A stretch of DNA of 64,000 bases from Nocardia jiangxiensis NBRC 101359. Lineage in GTDB: Bacteria > Actinomycetota > Actinomycetes > Mycobacteriales > Mycobacteriaceae. Numbering within the stretch: position 1 is the first letter of the stretch; each line of letters begins with the position of its first letter. Positions 8,189-17,744 of the stretch are shown one piece after another. The position numbers and the translations under genes were made by a program. The notes under the pieces are model-generated. The model saw only the letters and a program-made list of their open reading frames with translations. It did no database searches and was not told the origin of the DNA. The DNA lies in assembly GCF_000308615.1 (NCBI RefSeq), contig NZ_BAGB01000041.1:496001-560000 (forward strand), in the 5' to 3' direction.

Positions 8189-9468
8189 GAAATACCTCCG
8201 ACTGCACGAACCGGTGTGAAATTGACTGGGAGCGAGGACATTCCACGAAGGAACGGCGAGGGCCTGCGCACCAGGTTGTGCGCCGGAACCGCCAGATCGA
8301 TATCGGGCAGCCGATCCAGCAGCACCTCGATACCGGTCCGCGCGATGATCTCGGCGATCTGCTGCGCCGGGAACGGACAGCGGTATTCACCATGACTGAA
8401 CGCGAAATGCGCACTGTTGCCCGCGTGCACGAGATCCGCGCCCTCACCCAGATGCGCGCGCACGTGCGGATCCGCGTTGGCCGCGCCCAAACCCAGCAGC
8501 AGCATGTCTCCGGAGCGAATCACCTTGTCCGCCAACCGGGTATCGCGTGAAGCCCAACGCCCCGCGAGGATCTGATTGGGTGCGTCCTCCCAGAGCGCCT
8601 CGTTCATGGCCTGGTCCACGCTGCGCCGCCCGCCACCGAACGCGACGGCGAAACGCTCGTCGGTCAGCATCAGGCCCAGCGAGTTGATCAGCCAGTCCGC
8701 CGTGGTCAGATGTCCCGCGGCCAGCACCGCCTGCACGTCGTAGCCGTACTCCTCGTCGGTGAACGGCTCCGGGAATTCGAGCATCGCGGTGATCATGTTG
8801 TGGCCCGGACGTTCTCGTTCCCGATGCACCCGGCCGTGCGCGAGTTCGGTGAACCGCTGATAGGCCGCCTGTGCCTGAACGCCGCCGTCGGCGAGGGTCT
8901 TCATCGCCCACGCGAGTTCGGGAGCCTCCTCGTCGGAGAAGCCCATCAGCCGCGCCAACGCCAGCACCGGCAGCGGCTCGGCGAATTCGGAGACCAGCTC
9001 GGCCTCGCCGCGCCCGCAGAAGACGTCGACCATCCGATCGGCGAGATCCTCACAGGTACTGCGCAATTCGAACGGGTCGATGGATTCCAGCGCCGGTTCC
9101 ACCATCGCCACGTGCCGACGGTGCTCCGCGCCCGCGGTGAAGTAGATCGAGGGAATCGGCTGCCCGACCATCGGCAACAACGGCCAGTCCGGCGGGATGT
9201 TCGGCCACTGATTCCACAGTGCGACGTTGCGCGGGAACAGATCCGGATCACTGGTCACCTGATGCAGTTCCCGGTAGCCGATGACCAGCCACGCCGGAAT
9301 CCCGCCCGCCAACTCGACCGCCACCACCGGCCCGTGCGCACTGCGCATCTCCTCGTAGAGCCGATGCGGGTCGGTGTGGAACCGCGGCCCGCTCAGGGGC
9401 ACCACCGCGGACTCCGGGTGCACCGGGCAGCCGCCGATGTGGTCGTATCCGGCTTCGGGCGTTGTCAT
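8185..9468 (-). CDS. Conservon P450 lacking ExxR (CYP157-like, CvnE)
   Basis: The 427-residue protein begins with ATG at 9468, overlapping the cvnD stop (ATGA). The haem cysteine is present, but in FSHGEYRCPFP rather than FGxGxHxCxG. The K-helix reads EALWEDAP, so the Arg of ExxR is Trp. The I-helix reads AAGHLTTAD, with Leu where the acidic residue usually sits. Loss of ExxR is a described property of the CYP157 family, whose members sit in conservons, so this is probably a family trait and not a recent mutation. It may bind ligand or act non-classically with the downstream P450. Confidence 0.88.
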   Translation of the reverse strand: MTTPEAGYDHIGGCPVHPESAVVPLSGPRFHTDPHRLYEEMRSAHGPVVAVELAGGIPAWLVIGYRELHQVTSDPDLFPRNVALWNQWPNIPPDWPLLPMVGQPIPSIYFTAGAEHRRHVAMVEPALESIDPFELRSTCEDLADRMVDVFCGRGEAELVSEFAEPLPVLALARLMGFSDEEAPELAWAMKTLADGGVQAQAAYQRFTELAHGRVHRERERPGHNMITAMLEFPEPFTDEEYGYDVQAVLAAGHLTTADWLINSLGLMLTDERFAVAFGGGRRSVDQAMNEALWEDAPNQILAGRWASRDTRLADKVIRSGDMLLLGLGAANADPHVRAHLGEGADLVHAGNSAHFAFSHGEYRCPFPAQQIAEIIARTGIEVLLDRLPDIDLAVPAHNLVRRPSPFLRGMSSLPVNFTPVRAVGGIS

Positions 9469-10082
9469 GGCGCGGACTCCGGGGTCGGGACGGCACCTGC
9501 GTAGAGATGCTCGACGAGGGTGATCAGGACCTGCTTGCCCGAATCTCGGGAGCGGGCGTCGCATTGCACCAGCGGCACGTGCGGATCCAGGTCCAGTGCG
9601 GCGCGCACCTCCTCGGGATCGGTGAATCGGGCGCCGAAGTCGTTGCACGCCACCACGAACGGCGTGCGCTGATATTCGAGCCGGTCGATCGCGTACCAGC
9701 AGTCGGCGATCCGGTTGGGGTCCACGAGCACGATCGCGCCGAGCGCACCGGTGAACAGCCGGTCCCACAGGAACCAGAACCGCTCCTGACCGGGTGCGCC
9801 GAACAGGTACAGCACATGTTCGGCATCGATGGTGATGCGGCCGAAGTCGAAAGCCACCGTGGTGGTCGACTTTCCGGGCACGGCGGACGAATCATCCACG
9901 CCCGCTGCGGTATCGGTCATCGTCGCCTCGGTGTCCAGCGGCCGGATCTCGCTGACCGACCGCACCATGGTGGTCTTGCCGACCCCGAAACCACCCACGA
10001 TGACGATCTTCAGCCCGTGCTGCGCGGTGTCCTGCAGCGGCGCGTCGGAACGGGCGGGCTGATCAAAGTTTGCGGAGTCCAA
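9465..10082 (-). CDS. Conservon Ras-like GTPase/ATP-binding protein (CvnD)
   Basis: The roughly 205-residue protein carries the P-loop GGFGVGKTT, the DxxG-like switch FGAPGQERF and the base-recognition strand CNDFG. It belongs to the small prokaryotic MglA-like GTPase family that forms a membrane-associated complex with CvnA, B and C. The start is uncertain. I chose TTG at 10082, inside the 3' end of cvnC, because the resulting N-terminus (MDSANF...) resembles known CvnD proteins. The frame also has an ATG at 10109. The gene is coupled to both neighbours. Confidence 0.88.
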   Translation of the reverse strand: MDSANFDQPARSDAPLQDTAQHGLKIVIVGGFGVGKTTMVRSVSEIRPLDTEATMTDTAAGVDDSSAVPGKSTTTVAFDFGRITIDAEHVLYLFGAPGQERFWFLWDRLFTGALGAIVLVDPNRIADCWYAIDRLEYQRTPFVVACNDFGARFTDPEEVRAALDLDPHVPLVQCDARSRDSGKQVLITLVEHLYAGAVPTPESAP

Positions 10083-10434
10083 CAAGCACCTTCTCGAGGG
10101 TGGAGGCATCGGCTACCCCGGTCCACCCCGCATCGCGGTCGGTGGAGCCGGAATACGGATGCCGCACGGTGATCCGACCGGCGTGCAGCAGATCCGACAG
10201 CAGGATCGTGACGATGCCGACCGGCAGACGCAGTTCGGCGGCGATCTCCACCACCGCGGTCGGAGCCCGGCACATGTCCAGGATCGCGACGTGTTCGGAT
10301 TGCATGCCCGGGGTGGGGGCGCATTCGCTGACCACGAGGGTGACCAGGTCGAACGCGTCGGAATCGGGTTTGCTGCGGCCGCCGGTGAGCGTATAGAGCC
10401 GATCGGGCCCCTCGTCCCGGACAGACCTGCTCAT
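10063..10434 (-). CDS. Conservon DUF742 protein (CvnC)
   Basis: The 123-residue protein has the DUF742 pattern: an N-terminal YTLTGGR stretch, then a winged-helix-like segment (VVEIAAELRLPVGIVTILLSDLLHAGRI). It ends with the LEKVL.GLRKL tail that is typical of the family. In conservons it bridges the roadblock protein and the GTPase. Ten bases separate it from cvnB, and it overlaps cvnD. Confidence 0.92.
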   Translation of the reverse strand: MSRSVRDEGPDRLYTLTGGRSKPDSDAFDLVTLVVSECAPTPGMQSEHVAILDMCRAPTAVVEIAAELRLPVGIVTILLSDLLHAGRITVRHPYSGSTDRDAGWTGVADASTLEKVLVGLRKL

Positions 10435-10444
10435 CGCGGATACC

Positions 10445-10855
10445 TCACGCTGTCCCCCCGTTGCGCGGTTGGGCCACCAGATGGTGGCCGAGTTGTTCGA
10501 CCAGTTCGGCCATGTTGTGCCCGACCAGACCCGCGTCGGCCTCCTCGTTCGCGACCACCGCGAGATGCGTGCCCAGCCCCGACTGCACGATGAACAGGAT
10601 TCCGCCGTGGAATTCGGTCATCGATTGGCGCACACCGCCTTTGGCGTCACCGAATTCGACCGACGCACCGTGCGACAGACTCTGGATACCCGCGGCGATG
10701 GCGGCCAGTTGATCGGCCTTGTCGATGGACAGCTCCGGCGTATGGCACATCTTGAGCCCGTCGCTGGACAGCAGCAGCGCATGACGTGCCTGCGGGGTGC
10801 GAGACAGCAGCTGTTCGAGCAGCCAGCCCAGCTGGGACGGCGCGGATGTCGTCAT
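10445..10855 (-). CDS. Conservon roadblock/LC7 protein (CvnB)
   Basis: The 136-residue roadblock/LC7-domain protein shows HALLLSSDGL near residue 25, the LAAIAAGIQSL helix and the C-terminal GLVGHNMAELVEQLG helix. Roadblock proteins dimerise and regulate MglA-type GTPases such as the CvnD encoded downstream. The ATG at 10855 overlaps the cvnA stop by four bases. The much longer open frame upstream of it is a shadow of cvnA. Confidence 0.93.
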   Translation of the reverse strand: MTTSAPSQLGWLLEQLLSRTPQARHALLLSSDGLKMCHTPELSIDKADQLAAIAAGIQSLSHGASVEFGDAKGGVRQSMTEFHGGILFIVQSGLGTHLAVVANEEADAGLVGHNMAELVEQLGHHLVAQPRNGGTA

Positions 10856-12315
10856 GGTTCGTTCTCCACGGTCGGGGACGGGGTGGTGGTGACCGCGGTG
10901 TCGCGCCCGCTGATCGCGCGCTGGAATGCCCCCAGCGCAGAGGGTTTCAGCGGCCGGGAGACCGGCACGCTCGGCGGCTCGGCGGGCTCGCCCGGCCCCT
11001 CGGGATGTACGGCGGCCATGGTGCTGCCCTTGCGTCGTTTCGGCAGCGGCGATGCGGTTGGGGCCGTGGCGGTCTCGGCCGACACCGCGGCCGGCGCGAG
11101 CGCATGCGCGGCGGTATCCGACCGCGCGGCGGGTAGCTGCTGGAATTCGGCGCGGGAGGAGGCGATCGAGACCGCCGCGGGTGCACCGCGATCCACCCGG
11201 ACGATCAGATCGCGCGGCACCACCACGACCACCGCGGTGCCACCGATCGCCGAGGGCCGATAGGACACCCGCAGACCGTGCTTGCGAGCCAGGTGGCCGA
11301 CCACCGCGAGACCGAGCCGAGTTCCGGTGAGCGAGGACAGATCCGAGCGCTCCCCCGGTCCGGCGCCGGCCACCGCCTCCTCGGCGCGACGCAGCGCGGA
11401 CTCGCTCATCACCAGACCGCTGTCCTCGATCGTGACCACCATGCCCGCAGGCACTTCGGCGGCGTAGACGTGCACCTCGGTCGTCGGCGGGGAGAAGTTG
11501 CAGGCGTTGTCCAGCAGTTCGGCCAGCGCGTGCATCACGCCCTCGGCCGCGTGCCCGGCGACGCCGATATCGGCGATGACGCGCAATCGGATTCGCTGAT
11601 ATCCGGCGATCCGGCCCATCGAGCCGCGCAGAATCGACTCCATCGCAATGGGTTTGGCCCACCGTCGTCCGGTGCGCGCACCACTGAGCACCGCGATGCT
11701 GTCCGCGAGGCGACCGGCCTGCGCGGTGCGGTGATCCAGTTGCAGCAGGTCGGCGAGCACCTTCGGTTCGCCGTGACGGTGTTCCATCTCGCGCAGTTCG
11801 GCCAGCATGCTGGTGGTCATGGCCTGCATCCGCCCGGCCGCGCCCGCGAAGGCGGCCAGTGCCGAGGCGCGGCGGCGGTCGCTGTGCCGCACCTGTGCGG
11901 CCCGGTCCACCACGGCCCGCTCGGCGGCCTCGATCCGCAGGGCGGCATCCTCACCCACCGCGACCAGCTGCGCCGAAAGTTCCTCGCGCACAGCGCCGAC
12001 CCGCGCGGTGGCCTCCCGGTGCACCGCTTCGAGAGTCCGCTCGGCCTCCTCGGCCAGCGCCCGGTACCGGCGCGCCTGCGCCGCGTAATACACCCCGGTA
12101 GCTGCGATCGCGCACACCACCACAGCAGCCGCACTACAACCGATCGCCATCGATACACGCTCGTCGACGGGCGTGACGAACACCGCTCCCAGCACCGCGA
12201 CCGCCGCGACGACCGCGCACGCGCCGAACGCACCCCCGGCCGCACGCAGATCTCGATTGCCGGAACCGGCAGCCTGACCGCTCTGCGGATTTACTGATAC
12301 GGCCAACTTCTGCAC
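10852..12315 (-). CDS. Conservon sensor-kinase-like ATPase (CvnA)
   Basis: The 487-residue protein has two N-terminal transmembrane helices (about 28-50 and 55-77), a coiled-coil stretch (80-160), and an HATPase domain with N-box ELLDNACNFSPP, G1 IEDSGL and G2 GLAVVGHLARKHG. The usual phospho-acceptor H-box is not evident, as is common for CvnA proteins that act with a GTPase switch instead of a response regulator. The start is GTG at 12315 with only a weak ribosome site. It is the first gene of the six-gene operon. Confidence 0.9.
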   Translation of the reverse strand: MQKLAVSVNPQSGQAAGSGNRDLRAAGGAFGACAVVAAVAVLGAVFVTPVDERVSMAIGCSAAAVVVCAIAATGVYYAAQARRYRALAEEAERTLEAVHREATARVGAVREELSAQLVAVGEDAALRIEAAERAVVDRAAQVRHSDRRRASALAAFAGAAGRMQAMTTSMLAELREMEHRHGEPKVLADLLQLDHRTAQAGRLADSIAVLSGARTGRRWAKPIAMESILRGSMGRIAGYQRIRLRVIADIGVAGHAAEGVMHALAELLDNACNFSPPTTEVHVYAAEVPAGMVVTIEDSGLVMSESALRRAEEAVAGAGPGERSDLSSLTGTRLGLAVVGHLARKHGLRVSYRPSAIGGTAVVVVVPRDLIVRVDRGAPAAVSIASSRAEFQQLPAARSDTAAHALAPAAVSAETATAPTASPLPKRRKGSTMAAVHPEGPGEPAEPPSVPVSRPLKPSALGAFQRAISGRDTAVTTTPSPTVENEP

Positions 12316-12673
12316 TTTCCGTTTCGTAACCGACCATTAAACGAAACAGCCCGGGCGTACACCCCGTATACACCCGAATCCCCTGTTAGAGACCCTGATT
12401 CATTACGCGCAGCAGCATAACCCGACGGGCAGCACGCCGCCACCCGACGAGATCCGACTCGGTCGAGTTACGATCCGGCATTGCCCGCCGGATGAAAGAT
12501 TCGTCTTGAAGTTTGAACCATAAGTACCCCAAGGATTCACGCAGAAAACCTAGGACATCCGAACATCTTCACCTCTCGTTCGATATGCCCGATTCACGCC
12601 GATAACGCCGCAATCACACGCCGATCACGGTGTGGCACAGCGCAGCTCGCCGGTCGGCCACCCGCCTCGCGGA
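12316..12673. other. Non-coding promoter region upstream of the conservon
   Basis: About 360 bp without a credible ORF. It is more AT-rich next to cvnA and must hold the conservon promoter. Two similar stretches, CACGCCGATAACG and CACGCCGATCACG, lie about 28 bp apart (12595-12630). No clear sigma-factor hexamers or palindromic operator were recognised. Confidence 0.5.
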
Positions 12674-12712
12674 CGTGCGTGTGCAACCCCTCCGGGGAGC
12701 CGCACACGCACG
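12674..12712. terminator. Hairpin terminator downstream of xylA
   Basis: A perfect 11-bp stem (CGTGCGTGTGC / GCACACGCACG) encloses a second small stem CCCC-TCC-GGGG. It follows the xylA stop by about 46 bp on the minus strand. Confidence 0.75.
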
Positions 12713-12758
12713 CAAGTTACCCGCGCATCACACCGGCATCCGGTCGCCGCGCACCCGG

Positions 12759-13925
12759 TCAGCGAGCACCGAGCAGATGCTCCAGGGCCAGCTGATCGAG
12801 CCGCTCGAAGGCCATTCCCCGCCGTCCCGCGGCCTCCGGATCGAACTCCTCGAAGCTGGCGCGGTCCGCCAGCAGCCCCGCCAGACCGTCCGCCGCGGTG
12901 GGCACCGCCAGCTCGTTCACGCGCGAATCCCGCAGGGCCTCTTGCACCTCCGGATCGGCGCGGAATGCCTTGGCGCGGTCGGCCAGGATGAGATAGTTCC
13001 GCATACATCCGGCCGCCGCGGCCCATACCCCGGCGAAATCCTCGGTGCGCGCGGGCTTGAAATCGAAATGGCGCGGACCCTGATAGTCGCTGCGCTCGAG
13101 CAGGTCCACCAGCCAGAATGCCTGACGCACATCCCCCGCGCCGAAACGCAGGTCCTGATCGTATTTCGGGCCGGTCTGGCCGTTGAGGTCGATATGGAAG
13201 AGTTTGCCGTGCCACAGCGCCTGGGCGATGCCGTGCGGGAAATTCAATCCGGCCATCTGCTCATGTCCCACTTCGGGATTCAGGCCGAACAGTTCCGGGA
13301 ATTCCAGCTCGTCGATGAAGGCCAGCGCGTGGCCGATGGTCGGCAGCAGGATGTCCCCGCGCGGCTCGTTCGGCTTGGGCTCGATGGCGAAGCGGAGGTC
13401 GTAGCCCTGTTCGCGAACATGGGTGGCGAGCAGGTCGAACGCCTCCTTCAGCCGATCCAGCGCCAGTCGAACGTCCTTGGCCCCGCCGGATTCGGCCCCG
13501 TCCCGACCACCCCAGGCGACGTAGGTGGACGCACCCAGCTCGACGGCCAGATCGATATTGCGCAGGGTCTTGCGCAGGGCATATCGCCGCACATCGCGAT
13601 CGTTGGCGGTGAACGCGCCGTCCTTGAACACCGGGTGGGTGAACAGATTGGTGGTGGCCATCGGCACGGCCAGGCCGAACTTGTCCAGCGCCGCACGGAA
13701 GCGCGTAATGATCTGCGCGCGTTCGGATTCCGAGGCGTCGAACGGGATCACATCGTTGTCGTGGAAGGTGATGCCGTACGCACCCAGCTCGGCCAGGCGC
13801 TCGATCGATTCCACCGGATCCAGGGCCGGGCGCGTCGCATCGCCGAACGGGTCGCGACCCTGCCAGCCGACGGTCCACAGGCCGAAGGTGAAGCGGTCGG
13901 CGGGGGTGGGAGTGAACCTGCTCAT
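12759..13925 (-). CDS. xylA: Xylose isomerase
   Basis: The 388-residue protein is a full-length actinobacterial xylose isomerase that interconverts D-xylose and D-xylulose. Visible signatures are FHDNDV with the catalytic His (about 54), the TTNLFTHPVFK block, WGGRDG, EPKPNEPRGD with metal-binding Glu/Lys, GLNPEVGHEQMAG and LFHIDLNGQ. GGAG precedes the ATG at 13925. It is divergent from xylB across a 119-bp gap with a xylose-type operator. No xylose transporter is seen in the window. Confidence 0.97.
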   Translation of the reverse strand: MSRFTPTPADRFTFGLWTVGWQGRDPFGDATRPALDPVESIERLAELGAYGITFHDNDVIPFDASESERAQIITRFRAALDKFGLAVPMATTNLFTHPVFKDGAFTANDRDVRRYALRKTLRNIDLAVELGASTYVAWGGRDGAESGGAKDVRLALDRLKEAFDLLATHVREQGYDLRFAIEPKPNEPRGDILLPTIGHALAFIDELEFPELFGLNPEVGHEQMAGLNFPHGIAQALWHGKLFHIDLNGQTGPKYDQDLRFGAGDVRQAFWLVDLLERSDYQGPRHFDFKPARTEDFAGVWAAAAGCMRNYLILADRAKAFRADPEVQEALRDSRVNELAVPTAADGLAGLLADRASFEEFDPEAAGRRGMAFERLDQLALEHLLGAR

Positions 13926-13961
13926 GGGCGGCTCCGAACTCTGCGCGGGATCGGGAATCCC

Positions 13962-13986
13962 TATTTGTAAAGTCGAAAAACAAATA
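13962..13986. promoter_or_regulatory. Putative XylR (ROK) operator between xylA and xylB
   Basis: TATTTGTAAA and AAAACAAATA form inverted arms (9 of 10 matching) around GTCGA. AT-rich palindromes with TTTGT/ACAAA arms are typical for XylR-type ROK repressors, and a ROK gene follows xylB. The TATAGT at 13985 could be the -10 of xylB, so bound repressor would block it. Confidence 0.65.
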
Positions 13987-14044
13987 TAGTGGGCGGTGAC
14001 CGGGATGGGAAGACCGTCCGCACGAGCACGGCAGGAGCGTGATC

Positions 14045-15541
14045 ATGGCTGTTCAACGCGTCGTCATCGGCGTCGACAGCTCGACGCAGGCGACCAAGGC
14101 GCTGGCGGTCGATATGGACTCGGGCGAGGTACTCGGCCAGGGGCGCGCACCGCATACGGTCAGTAGGGGCGAGGCGCGCGAGAGCGATCCGCGGCAGTGG
14201 TGGTCGGCGCTGTGCGCGGCCGTCGAGGAGACCGGGTATGCCGCACGGGCCGAGGCGATGTCGATCGGCGGTCAGCAGCACGGTCTGGTGACCTTGGATG
14301 CTTCGGGCGAGCCGGTTCGTCCCGCATTACTGTGGAACGACGTGCGTTCCGCACCCCAGGCCGCGGCGCTCGTCGAACGATTCGGCGCGCAGTGGTGGGC
14401 CGAACGCACGGGCTCGGTGCCCAACGCCTCGTTCACGGCCGCCAAGTGGGCCTGGCTCCGCGAGAACGAACCGCGCAATGCCGAAAATGTTGCGGCCGTG
14501 CGTCTTCCGCACGACTACCTCACCGAGCGTCTCACCGGCGTCGGGGCGACCGATCGGGGTGATGTCTCCGGCACGGCCTGGTGGTCACCCTCGGGATACG
14601 ACGACGAGGTACTCGCGGCGATCGGGCTGGATTCCGCGACGCTTCCCGCCCTCGCGCCGCCGGACCGCGCGGTGGGCCTGTCACGCACGAATGGTCCTGT
14701 ACCGCAAGGAATCCCGGTCGGGGTGGGCACCGGCGACAATATGGCCGCAGCACTGGGCCTCGGGTTGGAGCCGGGCACACCGGTACTGAGCCTGGGCACT
14801 TCCGGCACCGTGTACGCCCGCACCCTCGTCCGCCCGTGCGATCCCACCGGCGTGGTCGCCGGATTCGCCGACGCCGGAGGCGACTGGCTGCCGCTGGCGT
14901 GCACACTGAACTGCACCCAGGCAATCGACCGCATCGCGACGCTGCTGAGCCTGGACCGGGAGCAGGTGGAACCGGGCGGCAGCGCGGTCGTCCTGCCGTA
15001 TCTCGACGGCGAGCGCACTCCCCGCCTGCCCTCCGCGAGCGGATTGATCCACGGTCTGCGCCACGACACGACTCCCGGTCAGGTATTGCAGGCCGCCTAT
15101 GACGGCGCGGTGTATTCCCTGCTCGCGGCACTCGAATCGGTTCTGACACCCGGCGTCGCATCCGGTCCCGCTACACCGGCGAACCAGGATGCCACGCCCA
15201 GAACATCGCCGGACCAGGACGCCCCGCTGCTCCTGATCGGCGGCGGCGCACGCGGAACGGCCTGGCAGCAGACGGTCCTGCGCCTGTCCGGCCGCGCGGT
15301 TCGCATCCCGCCCGCAGGGGAACTGGTCGCCCTCGGCGCGGCCGCGCAAGCCGCAGCATTGTTGACCGGTGAGGATCCCTACGCGGTCGCGCGCCGCTGG
15401 GGCACCGCCGAAGGCCCACTGCTGGAACCGATTCCGCGAGACGTCGCGGCCTGCGAAAAGCTCGCCGAAACCCTCGCAGCCGCCACCCCGCTACTCGACA
15501 CCCCCGCACCACACCCATCCACTCCGGTGAGCGCCGAATGA
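14045..15541 (+). CDS. xylB: Xylulokinase
   Basis: The 498-residue FGGY-family kinase should phosphorylate D-xylulose to xylulose 5-phosphate. Motifs are the N-terminal phosphate loop GVDSSTQATKALAVD, MSIGGQQHGLV, LLWND, the FGGY block TGDNMAAALGLGLEPG, LSLGTSGTVY and the C-terminal IGGGARG. The ATG at 14045 has AGGAG at the right distance, so the GTG two codons upstream is less likely. A low-complexity linker near residue 375-395 (ATPANQDATP...) is unusual but does not break the fold. Confidence 0.95.
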   Translation: MAVQRVVIGVDSSTQATKALAVDMDSGEVLGQGRAPHTVSRGEARESDPRQWWSALCAAVEETGYAARAEAMSIGGQQHGLVTLDASGEPVRPALLWNDVRSAPQAAALVERFGAQWWAERTGSVPNASFTAAKWAWLRENEPRNAENVAAVRLPHDYLTERLTGVGATDRGDVSGTAWWSPSGYDDEVLAAIGLDSATLPALAPPDRAVGLSRTNGPVPQGIPVGVGTGDNMAAALGLGLEPGTPVLSLGTSGTVYARTLVRPCDPTGVVAGFADAGGDWLPLACTLNCTQAIDRIATLLSLDREQVEPGGSAVVLPYLDGERTPRLPSASGLIHGLRHDTTPGQVLQAAYDGAVYSLLAALESVLTPGVASGPATPANQDATPRTSPDQDAPLLLIGGGARGTAWQQTVLRLSGRAVRIPPAGELVALGAAAQAAALLTGEDPYAVARRWGTAEGPLLEPIPRDVAACEKLAETLAAATPLLDTPAPHPSTPVSAE

Positions 15542-15647
15542 TCGGCCACCCGCACTCGCGGACGCACACGCCACGCCCGACCTTCGGCAACACATCCCCG
15601 CGACCGCAGGCGGTAGCCCCGCGGCCCCGCCCGATCGCGGACGCCTC

Positions 15648-16898
15648 GTGAGCGGCACACGACCGAACATGCACGGAATGAATGCCGTACGGCACAGCGG
15701 CACTGCACATTTCGCCGATACCTCTACTCCCGGCCCGGCTGCCTCACAGCTCGGCATGCGCAGGCACAACCTCGCACTGGTATTGCGGATCGTCGCCACG
15801 CACACCGATCTCTCCCGGGCGGACGTAGCAGCCCGCACGGGACTGACCCGCGCGGCGGTCTCGAGCCTGGTCGACGAGCTGATCGCCGCCGAACTCGTCC
15901 GCGAGGGCCCCACGGCCTCCTCGGGACGCGCGGGACGTCCCGGGCGCACACTGACGCTCAACGACAGCGGCCCCGCCGGATTCGGCCTGGAGATCGGAGT
16001 CGGCCACCTCGGCGCATGCGTCGTCGATCTGCGTGGTGAGGTGCGAGTGTGGCGACGCGTCGAACGCGCCAACGCACACCGCGATCCCGCCGACGTCCTT
16101 GCCGCACTGGCGGATCTGGCCACCGAGGCGCGGACCGAGGCCGAATCGTCGGGACTGCGCCCGCTGTCTCCGATGCTGTCGGCGCCCGGCCTGTCCGGCC
16201 CGGGACCCGCAATGCTCACGCACGCACCGAATCTCGGCTGGCACGACGTGCCGATCGCGACGCTCTGGCCCGGCCCCGACACCCCGCAACTGGAGAACGA
16301 GGCCAATCTCGGAGCCCTCGCCGAACTGTGGACCGCGCACGCACCCGCCAATTTCCTGCACGTCTCGGCCGAGGCCGGAATCGGCGCGGCCCTGGTCATC
16401 GACGGACGGCTCTACAGCGGATCACGTGGTTTCGCCGGAGAACTCGGCCATATGCCGGTCCATCCGGACGGACCGCACTGCACCTGCGGCAGCCGCGGCT
16501 GCCTCGAGCTGTACGCGAATCAGGAGGCGGTCCTGCATGCGGCCGGTCTGCCAGAACCGACCGCCACCGACCCGGTCACCGTCCTGACCGAACACGCCCG
16601 CGCCGGACATCCGGGCGCGCTGGACGCGATCGAACGCGCCGGCGACGCACTGGGCATCGCGCTGGCCGGTGCGATCGGCCTGTTCGACCCCGCCGCGGTG
16701 ATTCTCGGTGGCGCCTACGCCGAACTCGGCGCCTGGCTGCTGCCGCGCATTCGCCGACAGCTCGAAACCCGGCTCACCGTAAGACCTTTCGACGTGCAGA
16801 CGGTCACCGCCTCACCGCTGGGCCGACGTGGCCCGATCCTCGGCGCGGCCCTGCACACGATCCGGGAGATCCTGCGAAATCCGGCCGCCCTCGGTTAG
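15648..16898 (+). CDS. ROK-family transcriptional regulator (XylR-like)
   Basis: The 416-residue protein has an N-terminal winged helix (DLSRADVAARTGLTRAAVSSLVDEL), the ROK sugar-kinase-like domain with ENEANLGALAE, and the zinc motif CTCGSRGCLE (about 280). Adjacent to xylAB, it is the obvious xylose-responsive repressor for the 13962-13986 palindrome. The start is uncertain. I used GTG at 15648, though ATG at 15669 is also in frame and neither has a clear ribosome site. Confidence 0.88.
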   Translation: MSGTRPNMHGMNAVRHSGTAHFADTSTPGPAASQLGMRRHNLALVLRIVATHTDLSRADVAARTGLTRAAVSSLVDELIAAELVREGPTASSGRAGRPGRTLTLNDSGPAGFGLEIGVGHLGACVVDLRGEVRVWRRVERANAHRDPADVLAALADLATEARTEAESSGLRPLSPMLSAPGLSGPGPAMLTHAPNLGWHDVPIATLWPGPDTPQLENEANLGALAELWTAHAPANFLHVSAEAGIGAALVIDGRLYSGSRGFAGELGHMPVHPDGPHCTCGSRGCLELYANQEAVLHAAGLPEPTATDPVTVLTEHARAGHPGALDAIERAGDALGIALAGAIGLFDPAAVILGGAYAELGAWLLPRIRRQLETRLTVRPFDVQTVTASPLGRRGPILGAALHTIREILRNPAALG

Positions 16899-16910
16899 TA
16901 CCGGCACAGG

Positions 16911-17564
16911 TCATTCCGGCTGCGTCGACAGGGCCGGGCCGAATGTGCGGTGCGCATTGGCGACCACGGTTCTGCCGAAAGCCAGATTGCCCGCGGCTCC
17001 GACCGCCGCACCGATTCCGATCGGCAGCGCCTTGCCGAACAAGAGCACTCCGCGTCTGAGGATGAATTGGACGATGAACTTCTTCGCCATGGCATTGTCG
17101 ACATTGCGCACGACCGGGATCTTGTCGGCGACGATATCGGCCCAATCCCTGGCCGACTGACTCGCGTTCTTGCCCAGGATCTCCGTGCCGCTCTCACCGA
17201 GCACGACACCGACGACCAAGGCGCGCTGCTGGTTCGGCGACATCGATTCCATACCGTGCAGGGCACCCACCGACGCGGCGTACAGCGCGGAGGCTTCCAG
17301 GAAGAAGACGGATTCGATTCCGCTGGCCGCCAATCCGATCAGCGTGCCCACCCCGGGGACCACGGCCGACAGGCCCGCGATGGTGCCGCTGGCGGTGACG
17401 ACGATCAGATACCTCGACTCCAGCCGCTTCTCGATGTCCTCGGGCGAACGGTCCGGATGCCGCCGCCGCATCCGGTCGACATATTTCGCCGCCAACGGCG
17501 CCTGCACCCCGGTCCCGCCGCGCAAGAGCAATTCGACAGACTTCTGTATTGCGCGTTCGAACAT
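16911..17564 (-). CDS. EcsC-like membrane-associated protein of unknown function
   Basis: The 217-residue protein has a hydrophobic glycine-rich pair of helices (about 65-105: GTIAGLSAVVPGVGTLIGLAASG...) and a second hydrophobic stretch near 180-200. This arrangement resembles EcsC-family proteins, but I am not certain of the family. Start ATG 17564 with AGGAA upstream replaces a longer Arg-rich extension. It ends 12 bp from the convergent ROK gene. Confidence 0.55.
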   Translation of the reverse strand: MFERAIQKSVELLLRGGTGVQAPLAAKYVDRMRRRHPDRSPEDIEKRLESRYLIVVTASGTIAGLSAVVPGVGTLIGLAASGIESVFFLEASALYAASVGALHGMESMSPNQQRALVVGVVLGESGTEILGKNASQSARDWADIVADKIPVVRNVDNAMAKKFIVQFILRRGVLLFGKALPIGIGAAVGAAGNLAFGRTVVANAHRTFGPALSTQPE

Positions 17565-17744
17565 GACGGCGTTCCTTTCCCTGGCCCGACGCGTTCGTCT
17601 CGACACCGCTCGATCTCGCCGAGCATATCGGAGCGCGGTGACACCGGCAGGCAACGCTGAGCCCGGTTGTCACACTCACTGTCCGAGTGCAGTTGTCGCA
17701 TCAGAGGCGTCATCGAACGGCCGCGGTTCCGAGACCACCTGCAT

